Below, one piece after another: positions 1 to 10,764 of a DNA stretch of 64,000 nucleotides (position 1 is the stretch's first letter; the number at the start of each line of letters is the position of its first letter). The stretch is taken from positions 62,001 to 126,000 of the forward strand of contig JAKSGN010000039.1 in NCBI GenBank assembly GCA_024180945.1. The letters run 5' to 3'. The stretch is from Macrophomina tecta (taxonomy: Eukaryota > Ascomycota > Dothideomycetes > Botryosphaeriales > Botryosphaeriaceae). A program made the translations under genes and the position numbers. The notes beneath the pieces are model-generated. The model was given only the letters and a program-made list of their open reading frames with translations, ran no database searches and was not told the DNA's origin.

Positions 1-334
1 GGTGCGGGGAGCACGTCATTACGTTATAGACCATCCTCGCGGCCCATTCGACCGGCTCTGGCCCTCGGCATCGCGCTGGACGGCCGACATTCGAGCCGGT
101 GATGTGTGGACGAGGCCCTACGCCCATTTGGCAGGTGGCAGGCACAGGATGGGACGATATGACGGATGCGGACTCCGTCGGGCACAGAGTCCGACGGGCG
201 GCGGCGGGGCAGAGACAAGCTGGTGCCTGCCAAGGCCGAGAAGAAAGTGAAACGCGGGCCGACGCGTCGTCGATTGCGCCGTGTCACGCTCACCCATCAC
301 CCAGAAAGGTTAACCCAACACCTCCTCCCTCGCC
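1..334. other. upstream region of MRF1, no gene seen
   Basis: GC-rich stretch before the MRF1 start codon. It has overlapping short open frames on both strands, none of which resembles a known protein. It probably holds the MRF1 promoter and 5' leader. Confidence 0.4.
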
Positions 335-1669
335 ATGAACGCCGCCGCCGGGTGGGTATGTCGTCGATGCCTCCTCCGCTCCTCATTCCCAGTCAGGCCT
401 TCCGTCTTCGTCCGCCGACAGGCCACCAATGCCTCTCCGGACTCCATTTCACCCGCCGTGCTGAAGCGTGCCCGTGCTGTGGCCGCTGAGCATGCCCAGC
501 TCTCGCAGAAGCTCGTCGACAGCTTTGACACCCGCACAGCCAAAAAGGTCGGCGAGACGGCATCAATTGCTTCCGCGCTGAAAGAATGGGAGAAAGCAAA
601 CGAGGTATGCCTCGCCAATGGCTGCTGCACCACTGCCGAGGAAATGCTCTGACAAAGATTCTTCCAGTCCCTCACCGAACTCCGCAGCCTCGTCAACGAC
701 TCCACCGCCGAGAAAGAACTCCGCGACCTCGCCGCCGACGACCTCCCCGAAACCGCCGCCCAACTGGCCGTCGCCTCGCAGACACTGACCGCCAGCCTCG
801 TCCCCAAACACCCCTTCGAGCACCTCCCGTGCATGCTCGAGATCCGGCCCGGCGCCGGGGGCTCCGAGGCCGCGCTCTTTGCCGCAGACCTCCTGCGCAT
901 GTACCAAGCATACTGCTCGCGCAACGGCCTGCGCGCGCACCTCGTCAAGTACGAGGACGCCGAAGGCGGTGGGGATCCGCGCGGCTCGGACGCGCCGCTG
1001 CAGGAAGCCATCCTCGAGGTCGAGGACGAGGGCGCATACGGGCGCTTCCGCTGCGAGGCCGGCGTGCACCGCGTGCAGCGCGTGCCGGCGACGGAGAGCA
1101 AGGGGCGGACGCACACGAGCTCCGCCAGCGTGCTGGTGCTGCCGAGCCTGCAGGAGAGCACGGCGGCGAGCGAGAACTTTGACGACCCCAGTAGTGATTA
1201 TTACATCGACCCGAAGGAGGTGCGGACGGATATTATGAGGGCGAGCGGCGCGGGTGGGCAGCACGTCAATAAGACGGAGTCGGCAGTGCGGCTGACGCAT
1301 ATTCCGACGGGCACGGTGGCGGCGATTCAGGACTCGAGATCGCAGCGCGCGAATCGGGACAAAGCGTGGCAGGTGCTGCGGTCCAGAATCGCGCAGTTGA
1401 GGCGGGAGGCTAGAGAAGAGGAGGCGCTGAATCTGCGGAGAAGTGTCATTGGCGTGGCGAAGATGGGCCGTGAGCATAAGATCAGGACGTACAATTGGGG
1501 GCAGCAGCGTGTGACGGATCACCGCAGTGGGCTGACCATTCATGGGCTGGATGACGTGATTGAGGGCGGTGATAATCTGGAGCAGGTCATGGAGAGCGTG
1601 AGGAAGTGGATGAGCGACCAAGAGGTGCAGCAGATGATTGCGCTGCAAGAGAGCGAGGAAAAGAAGTAG
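335..1669 (+). CDS. MRF1: mitochondrial peptide chain release factor 1
   Basis: Model: join(335..604, 668..1669), 423 aa. It should hydrolyse peptidyl-tRNA at UAA/UAG stop codons on the mitochondrial ribosome. The class I release-factor GGQ motif is visible near residue 286 (GAGGQHVNKTESAVRLTHIP), preceded by the family segment MLEIRPGAGGSEAALFAADL. The first 30 or so residues are Arg- and Ser-rich without acids, as in a mitochondrial presequence. The 63-bp intron (GTATGC...TTCCAG) contains an in-frame stop and must be removed; splicing keeps the frame. The length matches yeast Mrf1 (about 410 aa). The gene converges with the TMEM234-like gene. Identification is firm; the exact start is inferred from the presequence. 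Confidence 0.95.
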
Positions 1670-1764
1670 ATGTAATGCTGGATATGATTTGTAGAGCCCT
1701 TTGTACTAGTGATACCATATGCAAATGCAGACATGCGACATAACAGGAAATGAATCTAGATGGT

Positions 1765-2342
1765 CTACTTCTTCGCAGCAACACACAACGCAATGCCGCC
1801 AAGCACCAATGCCATGCCAAACCAAGTTTCTAATGCCAGTATGTAAGCCGAGCTGGTGGCGGGAGCAGTGGGTAGCACTTACCCTTCTCTATCACTTTGC
1901 GTTCCGCCAACCATTCTCCCAAAACGGTAAATAGAAATGCACACGAGTTCGTGATTGGAACCATAAGACTAAGTTCTACAAGCGAGGAGTCAGCACCCAG
2001 CAAAAGCCAATGGGCGGACTCGAAAAGGCACATACCTGCTGAACCTAGCAGCAAAAAGAACCACACACTTCCCGTCACGTTTATGAGCAACGGAACTGCG
2101 TATGCCGGATTCCGCAGCAGGTCTATTACGGCGAATATAACACCCCATATTTTCCTCTTGACCCATGGCACGGCGGGATCAGACAGGTACGGCCGCGGCG
2201 GAGCTTCGTTGTTGACAGCTGCGCGCCGCATGAAGGGGGTAGTCATCCCCCATGCTGCTCCGACGAGCAGGAAACCGAGCACCCAGCGGAAGAGGGAAGG
2301 TTGCGGGTCGTTGGTATGCGCTGCTGGATCTCCGGGATCCAT
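1765..2342 (-). CDS. TMEM234-like small membrane protein
   Basis: Model: complement(join(1765..1829, 1883..1975, 2036..2342)), 154 aa. Four hydrophobic segments are visible, starting with LFRWVLGFLLVGAAWGMTTP and ending with TWFGMALVLGGIALCVAA. The order and sequence fit the TMEM234 family (drug/metabolite transporter-like fold), whose function is poorly known. The segment before the middle intron joins to ELSLMVPITNSCAFLFTVLG, a typical family block. Introns are 60 and 53 bp with GTATGT and GTAAGT donors. Both are needed: the unspliced frame stops early and lacks the last membrane segment. The gene diverges from UTP15 with about 290 bp between the start codons. Confidence 0.82.
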
Positions 2343-2632
2343 AGTTGCAGTGGAAAGTATGGGAAGCCTTGGAGGCTGACGCGAGCGTTCCGGGGCTCGC
2401 AGTTGGCGGAGATGTCGCAGTAAGATATATGAGGCGCGGATAGAAGGTGGTGGAGGGTCGGCGCACTGGCGGTGCATCTGGGGTGAGGGTCGGGGGCCCT
2501 GACGCGCGCCGCCAAGCTTTGCAGGGATGTCCGTCATTGGCCTCAGAAAAATATCTCCCGCCTTTGCGCGTCTCCAACAACGACCACCTCGGCGCCCATT
2601 CGTCACCCCGCAACCGCTCCCACCCCTCGACC
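2343..2632. promoter_or_regulatory. shared divergent promoter, TMEM234-like / UTP15
   Basis: The 290 bp between two divergent start codons must hold both promoters. I see no unambiguous TATA element. The call rests on position only. Confidence 0.45.
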
Positions 2633-4307
2633 ATGGCAACAGAAGTCCGGCCGCTGCAGCCCGTCAAGCTGCCCGCGGCGCCGTCCGCGCTGACCCCGGA
2701 GCAGAAGTACTGGAAGACGTTCTCGTCGCAGCTGCAACTGCCGTCGCCGCACTCGTCGCCCGTCACGCACATCTCCGCGCCGCCCTTTGTGCCCTCGGCA
2801 ACGCAACTCAACAGCCCGGAAACTTTCGCCGTCACGTCAGGTGGGCGCGTGCAGATCTTCAGCAGCCGCACGCGCAAGGTCGTCAAGACCATCACGCGCT
2901 TCGGCGTCGAGGACCGCGCGCACAGCGGCGACATCCGCCGCGACGGCCGCGTGCTGCTGGCTGGCGGCGACACGGGCGCCATCCAGGCCTTCGACATCAA
3001 CTCGCGCGCCATTCTCAAGACCTGGAAAGAGCACAAGCAGCCCGTGCACGTCACCAAATGGAGCCCCGCCGAGCTGACCACGCTGATGAGCGCCTCCGAC
3101 GACACCACCGTCCGCTTGTGGGACCTGCCGAGCGACAAGAGCACGCAGACGTTTGTGGGACATCAGGATTACGTGCGCTGTGGCGGGTTCATGCCGGGGC
3201 AGGCGGACAGGCTGCTGTTCTCGGGCAGTTACGACGAGACGGTGCGGCTGTGGGATCCGAGAATCAGAGGAAAGGCCGTCATGACGTTCAAGCATGCTGC
3301 CGCTGTGGAGATCGTCCTGCCCCTGCCGTCTGGAACTACGCTTTTGGCTGCCGCTGAGAACACCATTTCCGTTCTGGATCTGGTCGCTGGCCGCCCGCTG
3401 CAGCTGCTGCGCAACCACCAGAAGACCGTGACCAGCCTGGCTTTGGCGAACAATGGCGAGCGTGTGCTGAGCGGTGGATTGGATGGGCATGTCAAGGTTT
3501 TCGAGACGACCGGCTGGAATGTGGTTGCGGGCTTCAAGTATTCCTCGCCAGTGTTGTCCCTGGCCGTCATTGCGTCGGGCACCGAGCGTGAGGACAAGCA
3601 CCTAGCTGTTGGTATGGAGAATGGCCTTCTTTCACTGAAGACGAGACTCTCTGGTCAGCAGAAGGTGGTTGCGCGTGAAAGAGCGAAGGAGATGAAGGCA
3701 CTCATGGAAGGAAAGATCGATGAGTACGACAAGAAGAAAAAGAAGGGCAAGGGCTGGGAGAAGAGGCTGCGTGGGAGAGACTTCACCGGTGAGGGTGCGG
3801 ACATCATCATTGATGGAAACGACCGCGGCAAGATCAAGAACATGAGCAAGTGGGAGACAGCGCTGAGGAAGGGCCAATACGAGAGGGCGTTGGATTTAGT
3901 CCTTGAGGCTCAGGTAAGCTGAGTTCAGCGTCTCCATTCACTCGCGGTACATAAACTGACAATGGTGGCAGCCCTACTCGAAGCAAGATGCCCTCACTCT
4001 CCTCACGGCTCTGCGTCACCGCTCCGCTTTGCGTACGGCGCTGAATGGGCGTGATGAAATCACGCTTCAGCCGATTCTCAAGTGGCTCAACAGGACCATC
4101 GGAGACCCTCGGCATGTCGGTCTCACCACTGATGTTGCTTTCACACTACTGGACCTCTACTCTGAGGAAATGGGTCAAAGTGCGGAGATCGATGCCATGG
4201 TTGACCAGCTCCACGAGAAAGTCAGGAAAAATGCCGAGATCAGCCAGCAGGCGTGGAGTACGCAGGGCATGATCGATATGTTGATGGCGGGGACCAGTCA
4301 AGCATAA
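2633..4307 (+). CDS. UTP15: U3 snoRNP WD40 protein Utp15
   Basis: Model: join(2633..3913, 3972..4307), 538 aa. Utp15 is a subunit of the t-UTP/UtpA subcomplex of the small-subunit processome, needed for pre-18S rRNA processing and linked to rDNA transcription in the nucleolus. The N-terminal two thirds form WD40 repeats, for example TTVRLWDLPSDKSTQTFVGH and ETVRLWDPR. A Lys-rich linker (EYDKKKKKGKGWEKR) follows. The C-terminal UTP15 domain spans the intron: ERALDLVLEAQ joins PYSKQDALTLLTALRHRSAL. The 58-bp intron (GTAAGC...GGCAG) removes an in-frame stop. Start chosen at the first ATG (context ACCATGG) before the conserved N-terminus. The 3' end converges with MRPL22. Confidence 0.95.
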
Positions 4308-4647
4308 TGGAACCTGCCGTTGCCCTTGCTGATTACGGGCGGGATGTGGTCGGGCGGATTCAAGTGCAGCTTAGGGAAGGCAAGGCTAGCTGGTTGAGTC
4401 GTGGCGTCTCTTGCATAGCGCTGGCGTTTTGGGGGAACTTACCACTGTATAGGGCATTCGTGATATCTGGGGGCGCGTAAAGGAGGAACTCCTCAAAGAC
4501 AGAAAAGTTTTGCATTCACGGGCTGAAATTGATTGATGATATTGTGCCTTTATCCGAGCTCCCGTAATTTTGAAATATTGTACATTTGCAGATGAACCGA
4601 ATCCCTTCACATAAGCGCCGTCATGTTCTGTCTGATGGCCCAAGTCT
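4308..4647. other. UTP15/MRPL22 convergent intergenic region
   Basis: About 340 bp between two convergent stop codons. It should hold both 3' untranslated regions. No gene, repeat or RNA gene seen. Confidence 0.5.
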
Positions 4648-5883
4648 CTACCATAGCAAGTGTTGGCGTTGCTGCTGGATCGGCCTATCAGGCAACTGTA
4701 CCCACAGCTTGCGGTTGGCGCGCTTCTGCTGCATCTCCTCTGACTGCCTTATCCTTGTGGCCTCCTCCTTCAGGACGACCGAGATGCCTGCGCAACGTTA
4801 GATCATGTTTTCAAATGGTATTCAAATGAGATCTCAAACTCACTCGTCGTGGGCAGCCTCAGAATATTGATTCTTCCTCTCGCCCGAAATTCATAGGCCC
4901 TGCCGTACGATCCCCTCCCCACCCACGCTTGATCGACATAGATGCCCGTGCGATCGTCCACCTTCTTCCTCCTGCCGTCCTTCAGCTCGATCTCCACCGG
5001 CTCGCCCTTGGTGCCCTCAGCCTCGCCCAGACCCATGCCCCTCGACACGACGGCGTGGTCGCGGGCGTACTCGAGGTGCTTGAGGACCTCCTTGGCGGCC
5101 TTCTTCTTGCTGAAGCGCATCTGCAGGATGGCCTCCTCGATGGGCTTGCCCTGGATCTGGTGGGCCAGCTTGACCAGCTTCTTGACGCTCGTCTTGATCA
5201 GCGGGCTCTTGACCAGGTCCTCGCGCTCGGTGCGCTTCAGCTCGACGGTGCGGCTGACGCGCCCCCGCCGCTGCGTCTCGCGGATCACCATCTTGCGCTG
5301 CCAGCGGGCGCTGCTGCGCGGGTCCGGGTCGAGCACCGTGGCCATGGCGTTGGGGTCGCGGTCGGGGAAGAGCGGGTGCGCGCCGGGCTTTGGCGTTTGG
5401 GCCTGCTCGGCCTCCTGCTCCTGCGTGGGCCGCGCGGGCACGTCCTCGAAGATGGAGCCCGAGGCGAGCGAGCCCCGCCGCATGTCCGGGCGCTTCTGCA
5501 GCGGCGATTCGGGCTTGTTGCGCAGGTACTGGTCGAGGAGGGGGTTTTTGGCCTTGGGCTTTTCGGGGTTCGCGGACGGCTTCTCTGTCTTGTCACGCTT
5601 GCGGAGCGAGTTGAAGAGGTCGGAGATGAAAGTGCGGCGGGGCGTGAGGGGGAGAGAGACGGCTAGGCAGAGGCTATTAGCTGGAGATGCGTGGAGGCCT
5701 CGTAGTGGTGTGGTGCATTGGAGCTGCGGTCATTGAAGCTGCAGCGGCACAGGCGCGGAGGGACAGATGGGGGGGCTGCAGCAACGGCATTGGGGGGGTG
5801 GAACTGGGCGCAGAGGACGCATTGGGCATCCTGAACAGCTTACCTGGCTGGGCCAGCCGTCTCGCGGGTATCCTCACGTTCAT
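4648..5883 (-). CDS. MRPL22: mitochondrial large-subunit ribosomal protein uL22m
   Basis: Model: complement(join(4648..4787, 4844..5662, 5844..5883)), 332 aa. A core part of the large mitoribosomal subunit near the exit tunnel. Exon 1 encodes only MNVRIPARRLAQP, an Arg-rich presequence start. Exon 2 carries the L22 domain (SPLIKTSVKKLVKLAHQIQG; EEAILQMRFSKKKAAKEVLK). The last exon, after a 56-bp GTGAGT intron, supplies the strand ISVVLKEE and a basic tail; reading through the intron would give a false stop at 4803. The first intron has a GTAAGC donor. Two acceptors fit the frame: TAG at 5663-5665 (used here, with GCTAAT as branch site) or CAG at 5681-5683, which would add six residues. The gene diverges from PRP24. 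Confidence 0.9.
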
Positions 5884-6437
5884 CTGGGCGGTGTTGCGGC
5901 GGCGAGGTGGAGGGCGGGCCGTCGGCTCTTTGGCGTTGAATTTTCCGGGCGCGCGAGCCAGCGGCGGCCCAGCCCAGGCCGGGCAGCACCAGCGGCGGCG
6001 GCGGCGGCGGCGGCGGCAGCGGCAGCGGCAGCGGCAGCCAGCGCCAGGTCCAGGGCAGGGAGGGAGCCCGGGGCCCTACCACTACGTAGCTGTGCCTTAG
6101 GCTAGCACGGCACGAAGGCAGACCAGGCTGCTGGAGTCAACCCACGCGACGCTGGCTATCCTTGCGCCCGCACGCGCGCGCCGGCGGTCAGGCACGAAAA
6201 TAAGGACGCAAATCGTGCAGTTTGAGTTGATGAGCAGCTGTGGGCCTGGCCTGGCGTGGCAGTGAAGCTAGCTAGCGCGCCTCTGCCTGATTCCACAATT
6301 GACGACACTGCACATCCACAGCACCCATCTCCCACCACCGCCATCACCTCCAATCCGTCCCGCCCGACGCGAGCTGGCGATGTCGCATCCCTCCCGGACC
6401 TGAGCTCCCTCCCCGCCGCCCCCCGGAGACGCCCGCC
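5884..6437. promoter_or_regulatory. divergent promoter region MRPL22 / PRP24 with GC-rich triplet repeat
   Basis: This 554-bp stretch separates two divergent start codons. It contains a (GGC)n/(GCA)n-like triplet run at about 5994-6042. Promoter role is inferred from position; no clear TATA box is seen. Confidence 0.4.
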
Positions 6438-9400
6438 ATGAACATCGCAAATCTCCTCAGTCCCCAGGACTCGCCGACAAAAGAGGAATCCCAGACGCCG
6501 CCGCTGCGCAGTCCCCAGCCCTCGCACTCGCCGCTCCAGCGGCCTGGCCGCCCGCCCAAGTCGCGCAAGTCGTCCGGCCTCAGCCAGGTCCAGCAGTACT
6601 CGCCGCCGCCCCAGCAGCAGCAGCAGCAGCAGCAGCAGCCGCAGCCGCAGCGCTCGCAGCGCCAGCTCCAGCAGCAACAGCAGCAGCAGCAGCAGCAGCA
6701 TCAACAGCACCCGCAGCTCGCCCATCACCACCAGCAACAACAGATCCACCACGCGCAGCACCACCACCACCAGCAGGCCCCGCCCCAGCAGATCCAGCTG
6801 CCCTCCATACCCACCCCGAGCCCGTCGCAGCACCAATACCTGCAGTACGGCCACGTGCAGCATGCGCCGTCGCCAGGACCCTCGCCGGCGCAGAACGGCC
6901 GGAGCATGCTGAGCGCGACCAGCACGCCCACGGCCGACATCAGGAGCCCCCTCCAGCACCTGCCTGAGGCCCGCACCCCGCCAGCCCACGCGCGCCCGCA
7001 ACAGCCGCCTCTGAACCGGCACGGCTCGACTCCGGGCATGGACACGCTGGCAGGTGAGTCGAGCAAGAGCTCTCGGAGCGCGCGCCCGCACCCGCGCCCG
7101 CCCCGAAGCGGCGACGAGCTGACCCGCATAGATCTCGCGTCCATGCAGCATCACCAGCAGGCAACTCGCCAGAGCAGCCAGGGCCTGAGGTCACCTCAAG
7201 TTTTCCAGCGCGCCCCCTCCGTCGGGTACGTCACCCCGCCCGCTTTGTTTCCCCCTCTCCCATCCCTCACTAATTCTTCCTGCCCCTCACCACAGCTACA
7301 ACGTCCACAACATCACCCGCACCATGTCCTCCAATTCAGCCAAGGACATCACCATACAGCAGGAGCCGCGCGTGCTGCACGCGAGCTCGCTCTCCGCCGC
7401 CGACAACAAGGAGATGAACGACCTGGTCGCGAAGCTCAAGGAGAATTCGTACGACTACACCTCGCACATCCGCTTCGTCGAGCTCCTCACCAAAGGCTTC
7501 CGCCATCACGTCACGCCGCCCGACGCGCCTGACACCTCTCGCGACCCGCTCTCGTACGAGCTGCTCGCCGACCTCCGCCTGGCGCGCCGGACCATGTGTG
7601 CAAAATTTGCGATCGGCGAGGAGAGCTGGGTCGAATGGATAAACGACGAGAAGATACTGGCGCGCTCCACTGAGGACCGTCTGACCTTGATGGAGCTGTG
7701 CAGTCAGGCCGTGTCGGAGGAACCCAGCAGCTCTACGCTCTGGCGCTTGTACGGAGACTACATGTACTGGCTGTGGGCCGCCGCCTTCGACGTGGAACCC
7801 GCAGACTGGGCCGAGGAGGACAAGATTGTGGGGAGGGAAGCTTTCACGTGGCAGGCAATGCAGGAGGTTTGGGACCGGGCTCTGCCCGCCACGCAGTGGC
7901 ACATGAACGACAGTCACCTTGTATGGGACCGCTGGATGGAGATTATGCTAAGAGATCAGGAAGCCAGCTCCGACCAGCAAAAGCTCGTTCATCTGCGCAA
8001 TGCCTTCACCGAGCGCCTGCTCAAGCCCCACGCAACCTGGGACAAAACGTTCCAGATGTTCTCCACCTTCATCTCCCGCTACTTCAACGCCGAGTACGAG
8101 GACACGATGATGACCATGAACAAGCGCGCAAGCCAGGCCAAGCAGCAGTTTGCATTGCGCGAGCACTACGAGTTGAAGGTCGACAGCGCCGTCAAAGCCG
8201 GAGACAAGGAAGCCGAATGGGAGATATACTCACAGTATTTAGACTGGGAGGTGAAGAATAAGGGTGTTTTCAGCTTCCACCTCATCAATGCCTTGTACGA
8301 GCGTGCCACCCTTCGCTTCTCCATCGATGCAACCATTTGGCAGGATTACGTCCAGTTGCTGATGGAACACGCTGACGGCGGAGTCGATGTTCTCGCCGTG
8401 CTGGAAAGAGGCACCCGCCACTGCCCATGGTCCGGAGAGCTCTGGTCGCAACGCTTGCTCGCGCTCGAAGCTGAAGGCAGGTCTTTCGACGAAATGGAGA
8501 GCGTCAAGCACCGTGCTACCGAGACCGGCCTGTTGGACGTCGGTGGTCTCGAGGAGCTCTTGAAGGTGTACGTTGCCTGGTGTGGCTTCCTTCGCAGGAA
8601 AGCCTTTGATGCTCGCTCTTCTGAAGATGACATCGACATCGCTGAAGTCGGGATTCGCTCTGCTCTGGAACATGTGGAGGAGATTGGAGAGAAGAGATAC
8701 GGCAAGCAGTTCAAAGGCGACCCGCAGTACCGCCTGGAGAGGATCAACATCAAGTTCATCACCCAGAGCGGCAATATTCAGGCTGCCCGTGACTGTTGGA
8801 AAGCCCTAATTCCCGCTCAGGAGAACAGTTACGACTTCTGGTACCGGTACTACATCTGGGAAATGGTCCTTTGGTCCAAGTGGTGCATGCGGGATAAGGA
8901 GAATGCTGGGCAGACGCTCGAAACTCCTCGCGAGGCGACTAATATCTTGCGTCAAGGCCTGAAGCGCGTAATGACCATGGACTGGCCTGAACAACTGATC
9001 GACATGTTCATCCATCACTGCGAGCAGCACGAGTCCGTTCATGAGTATCGTTACGCCATCTTTGAGGCGAAGAAAGCCCGGGCCGAGGTTGCGGCCAGGC
9101 GCCAGAAAGAGGCAGCTGAAGCCGCCGCAGCTTACCAACAGCAGATGGCTGGTGCCGCCGAGGCTACTCCTGCAACATACGAGGACGCCAGCGCGAACGG
9201 CAAGCGGAAGAGGGGTGCGGATGCCGCCGCCGAGGAGAACGCTACCAAGAAGAGCAGACAAGGAGAAGCAAGCACAAAGCCCATGGACGAAGAAGCTTCG
9301 TCACCAGCCACTGCCCAGGTCAAGCGGGACAGAGAGCACACGACTGTCATTGTAAAGAATATTCCCGCCTCGTCTACGCAAACTAGAGTTCGCCAGTTCT

Positions 9401-10764
9401 TCAGGGATTGTGGCACAATCAACAGCATCATCCTTGTTCCAGACAGCAATGGATCGACCCAGACAGCAACCGTTGAATTCGAGACACCCGGGGACGCCGA
9501 GTCTGCCCTAACACGAGACGGGAAGTCTCTCGACGGGGAGAGCGTACGGATCTCCTCGGCCACAGGTAGTACCCTCTTTGTCACAAATTACCCACCGGAG
9601 GCAGACGAAGAGTATATCCGCAAGCTTTTCAAGACACACGGCGAGATCATCTCGGTACGGTTCCCTTCGTTGAAACTCAACACCCACCGACGCTTCTGCT
9701 ACGTGACTTTCGGCAATGCCCAGCAGGCGGAGGCTGCTTCAAAGGCCATGCACGGCAAATCGGTTGGCAGAAACCTGATGTTAACAGCTGAGATCTCGGA
9801 CCCTTCCATCAAGGATCGCCGCCACGGGCCCATCTACGAGGGCCGTGAAGTTTTCGTCGGGAACGTAGACATGTCTGTTACGGATCAAGAAGTGCAGGAT
9901 TTGGTATCATCCTTGGATGGATTCGTCAATGTGCGCGTACCGAGGAATCTCGGCGGCCGAGGCAAAGGAGTCGCCTTCGTCGAGTTTGACACTCCTGATA
10001 ATGCAAAGAAGGGTGCGGAAGCCTTGAATGCCAAGGAATTCAAGGACCGCATCCTCCGCGCGAACATCGCTGAGCCCAGGGGTAGTAAACGCCATGCAAC
10101 CGCGATCATCAACCAGCCGTCAGCTTCTCCTGAGCCTGGCTCGACCGCCGGTGGTGGTGCTGATACGAATGGTGTGGCATCAGGCGCCAGTAACCGCCGC
10201 GAGCGCACCATTGCTCTGATGAATATACCTGACACCGTTAACGATGCGCGCATCAGAGCCATTGTTGAGCCGCATGGCTCTCTAAGAAAGATTGTGTTGA
10301 TGCCCAAGCACCAGGGAGCAATCATTGAGTTCGTAAGCGTTGCAGACGTTGGCAAGGCCAGCCTCGCCCTCGAGGGCTATGAGATCGCGCCTGGTCGGAA
10401 GATTCGCATAGGCACGCCGGAGGAGATGAAAAAGATGGGCGAAGAGAAGAAGGAGGACCGGCTGGGCGCCAGCAAACCGGCTGAAAGCAAGAAGACACCC
10501 GCGCTGATGTCGCCCGCCCCTCGAATCAGCCGCCCCGGCCAGCAGGGCGCTAGGAGAGGAGGTAAAGGTGGTCTGGGTACGAAGAGGGCGACATTCATAA
10601 CGACTTCGAGCGCGGCAAAGGATGTTGAGATGGGAGGAACTGGTTCGGCGGAGGGTTCGTCGGGCGGTAAGAGTAATGCAGACTTCAAGGCCATGTTCTT
10701 GGCTGGGAAGGAGAAGGGAAGCGAAGAGAAGAAAGAAGGCGGAGATGGCGACTCGAAAGCTTAG
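6438..10764 (+). CDS. PRP24: U4/U6 snRNP assembly factor Prp24/SART3 with Q-rich N-terminal extension
   Basis: Model: join(6438..7225, 7296..10764), 1418 aa. Prp24/SART3 anneals U4 and U6 snRNAs during spliceosome recycling in the nucleus. From residue 273 on it has the family order: HAT half-repeats (about 300-900), then four RRMs starting near 944 (TTVIVKNIP), 1021 (TLFVTNYPP), 1114 (EVFVGNVDM) and 1234 (RTIALMNIP). It ends with the Lsm-binding motif KSNADFKAMFLAGK near 1388. The first 262 residues are low-complexity: MNIANLLSPQDSP, a basic patch, two poly-Gln tracts and a His/Gln/Pro-rich stretch. They join through a 70-bp intron with donor GTACGT, branch site CACTAAT and acceptor CACAG, and the frame runs into the Met at 7324. 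Translation could also start there, giving 1146 aa. Confidence 0.88.
6613..6712 (+). repeat. CAG triplet tracts encoding poly-Gln
   Basis: Two CAG-rich tracts separated by a short Pro/Arg/Ser stretch, inside the first PRP24 exon. They encode two poly-Gln runs. Some CAA interruptions are present in the second tract. Confidence 0.9.
7226..7295 (+). other. PRP24 intron joining the Q-rich exon to the core
   Basis: 70-bp intron: donor GTACGT, branch site CACTAAT at about 7268, acceptor CACAG. Splicing joins codon GG+C and runs on in frame into the Prp24 core. Confidence 0.8.

Noticed and set aside
310..1648. Long minus-strand open frames over MRF1
   Set aside because: They are shadows of a clear plus-strand release factor with GGQ motif; their translations are Arg/Leu-rich and match nothing.
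4803..5483. MRPL22 read as ending at 4803
   Set aside because: A GTGAGT donor before that stop and a following exon restore the conserved C-terminal strand of uL22m.
6156..7154. 332-codon minus-strand frame rich in Leu and Arg
   Set aside because: It is the reverse complement of the CAG repeats and Q-rich exon of PRP24; the composition explains it.
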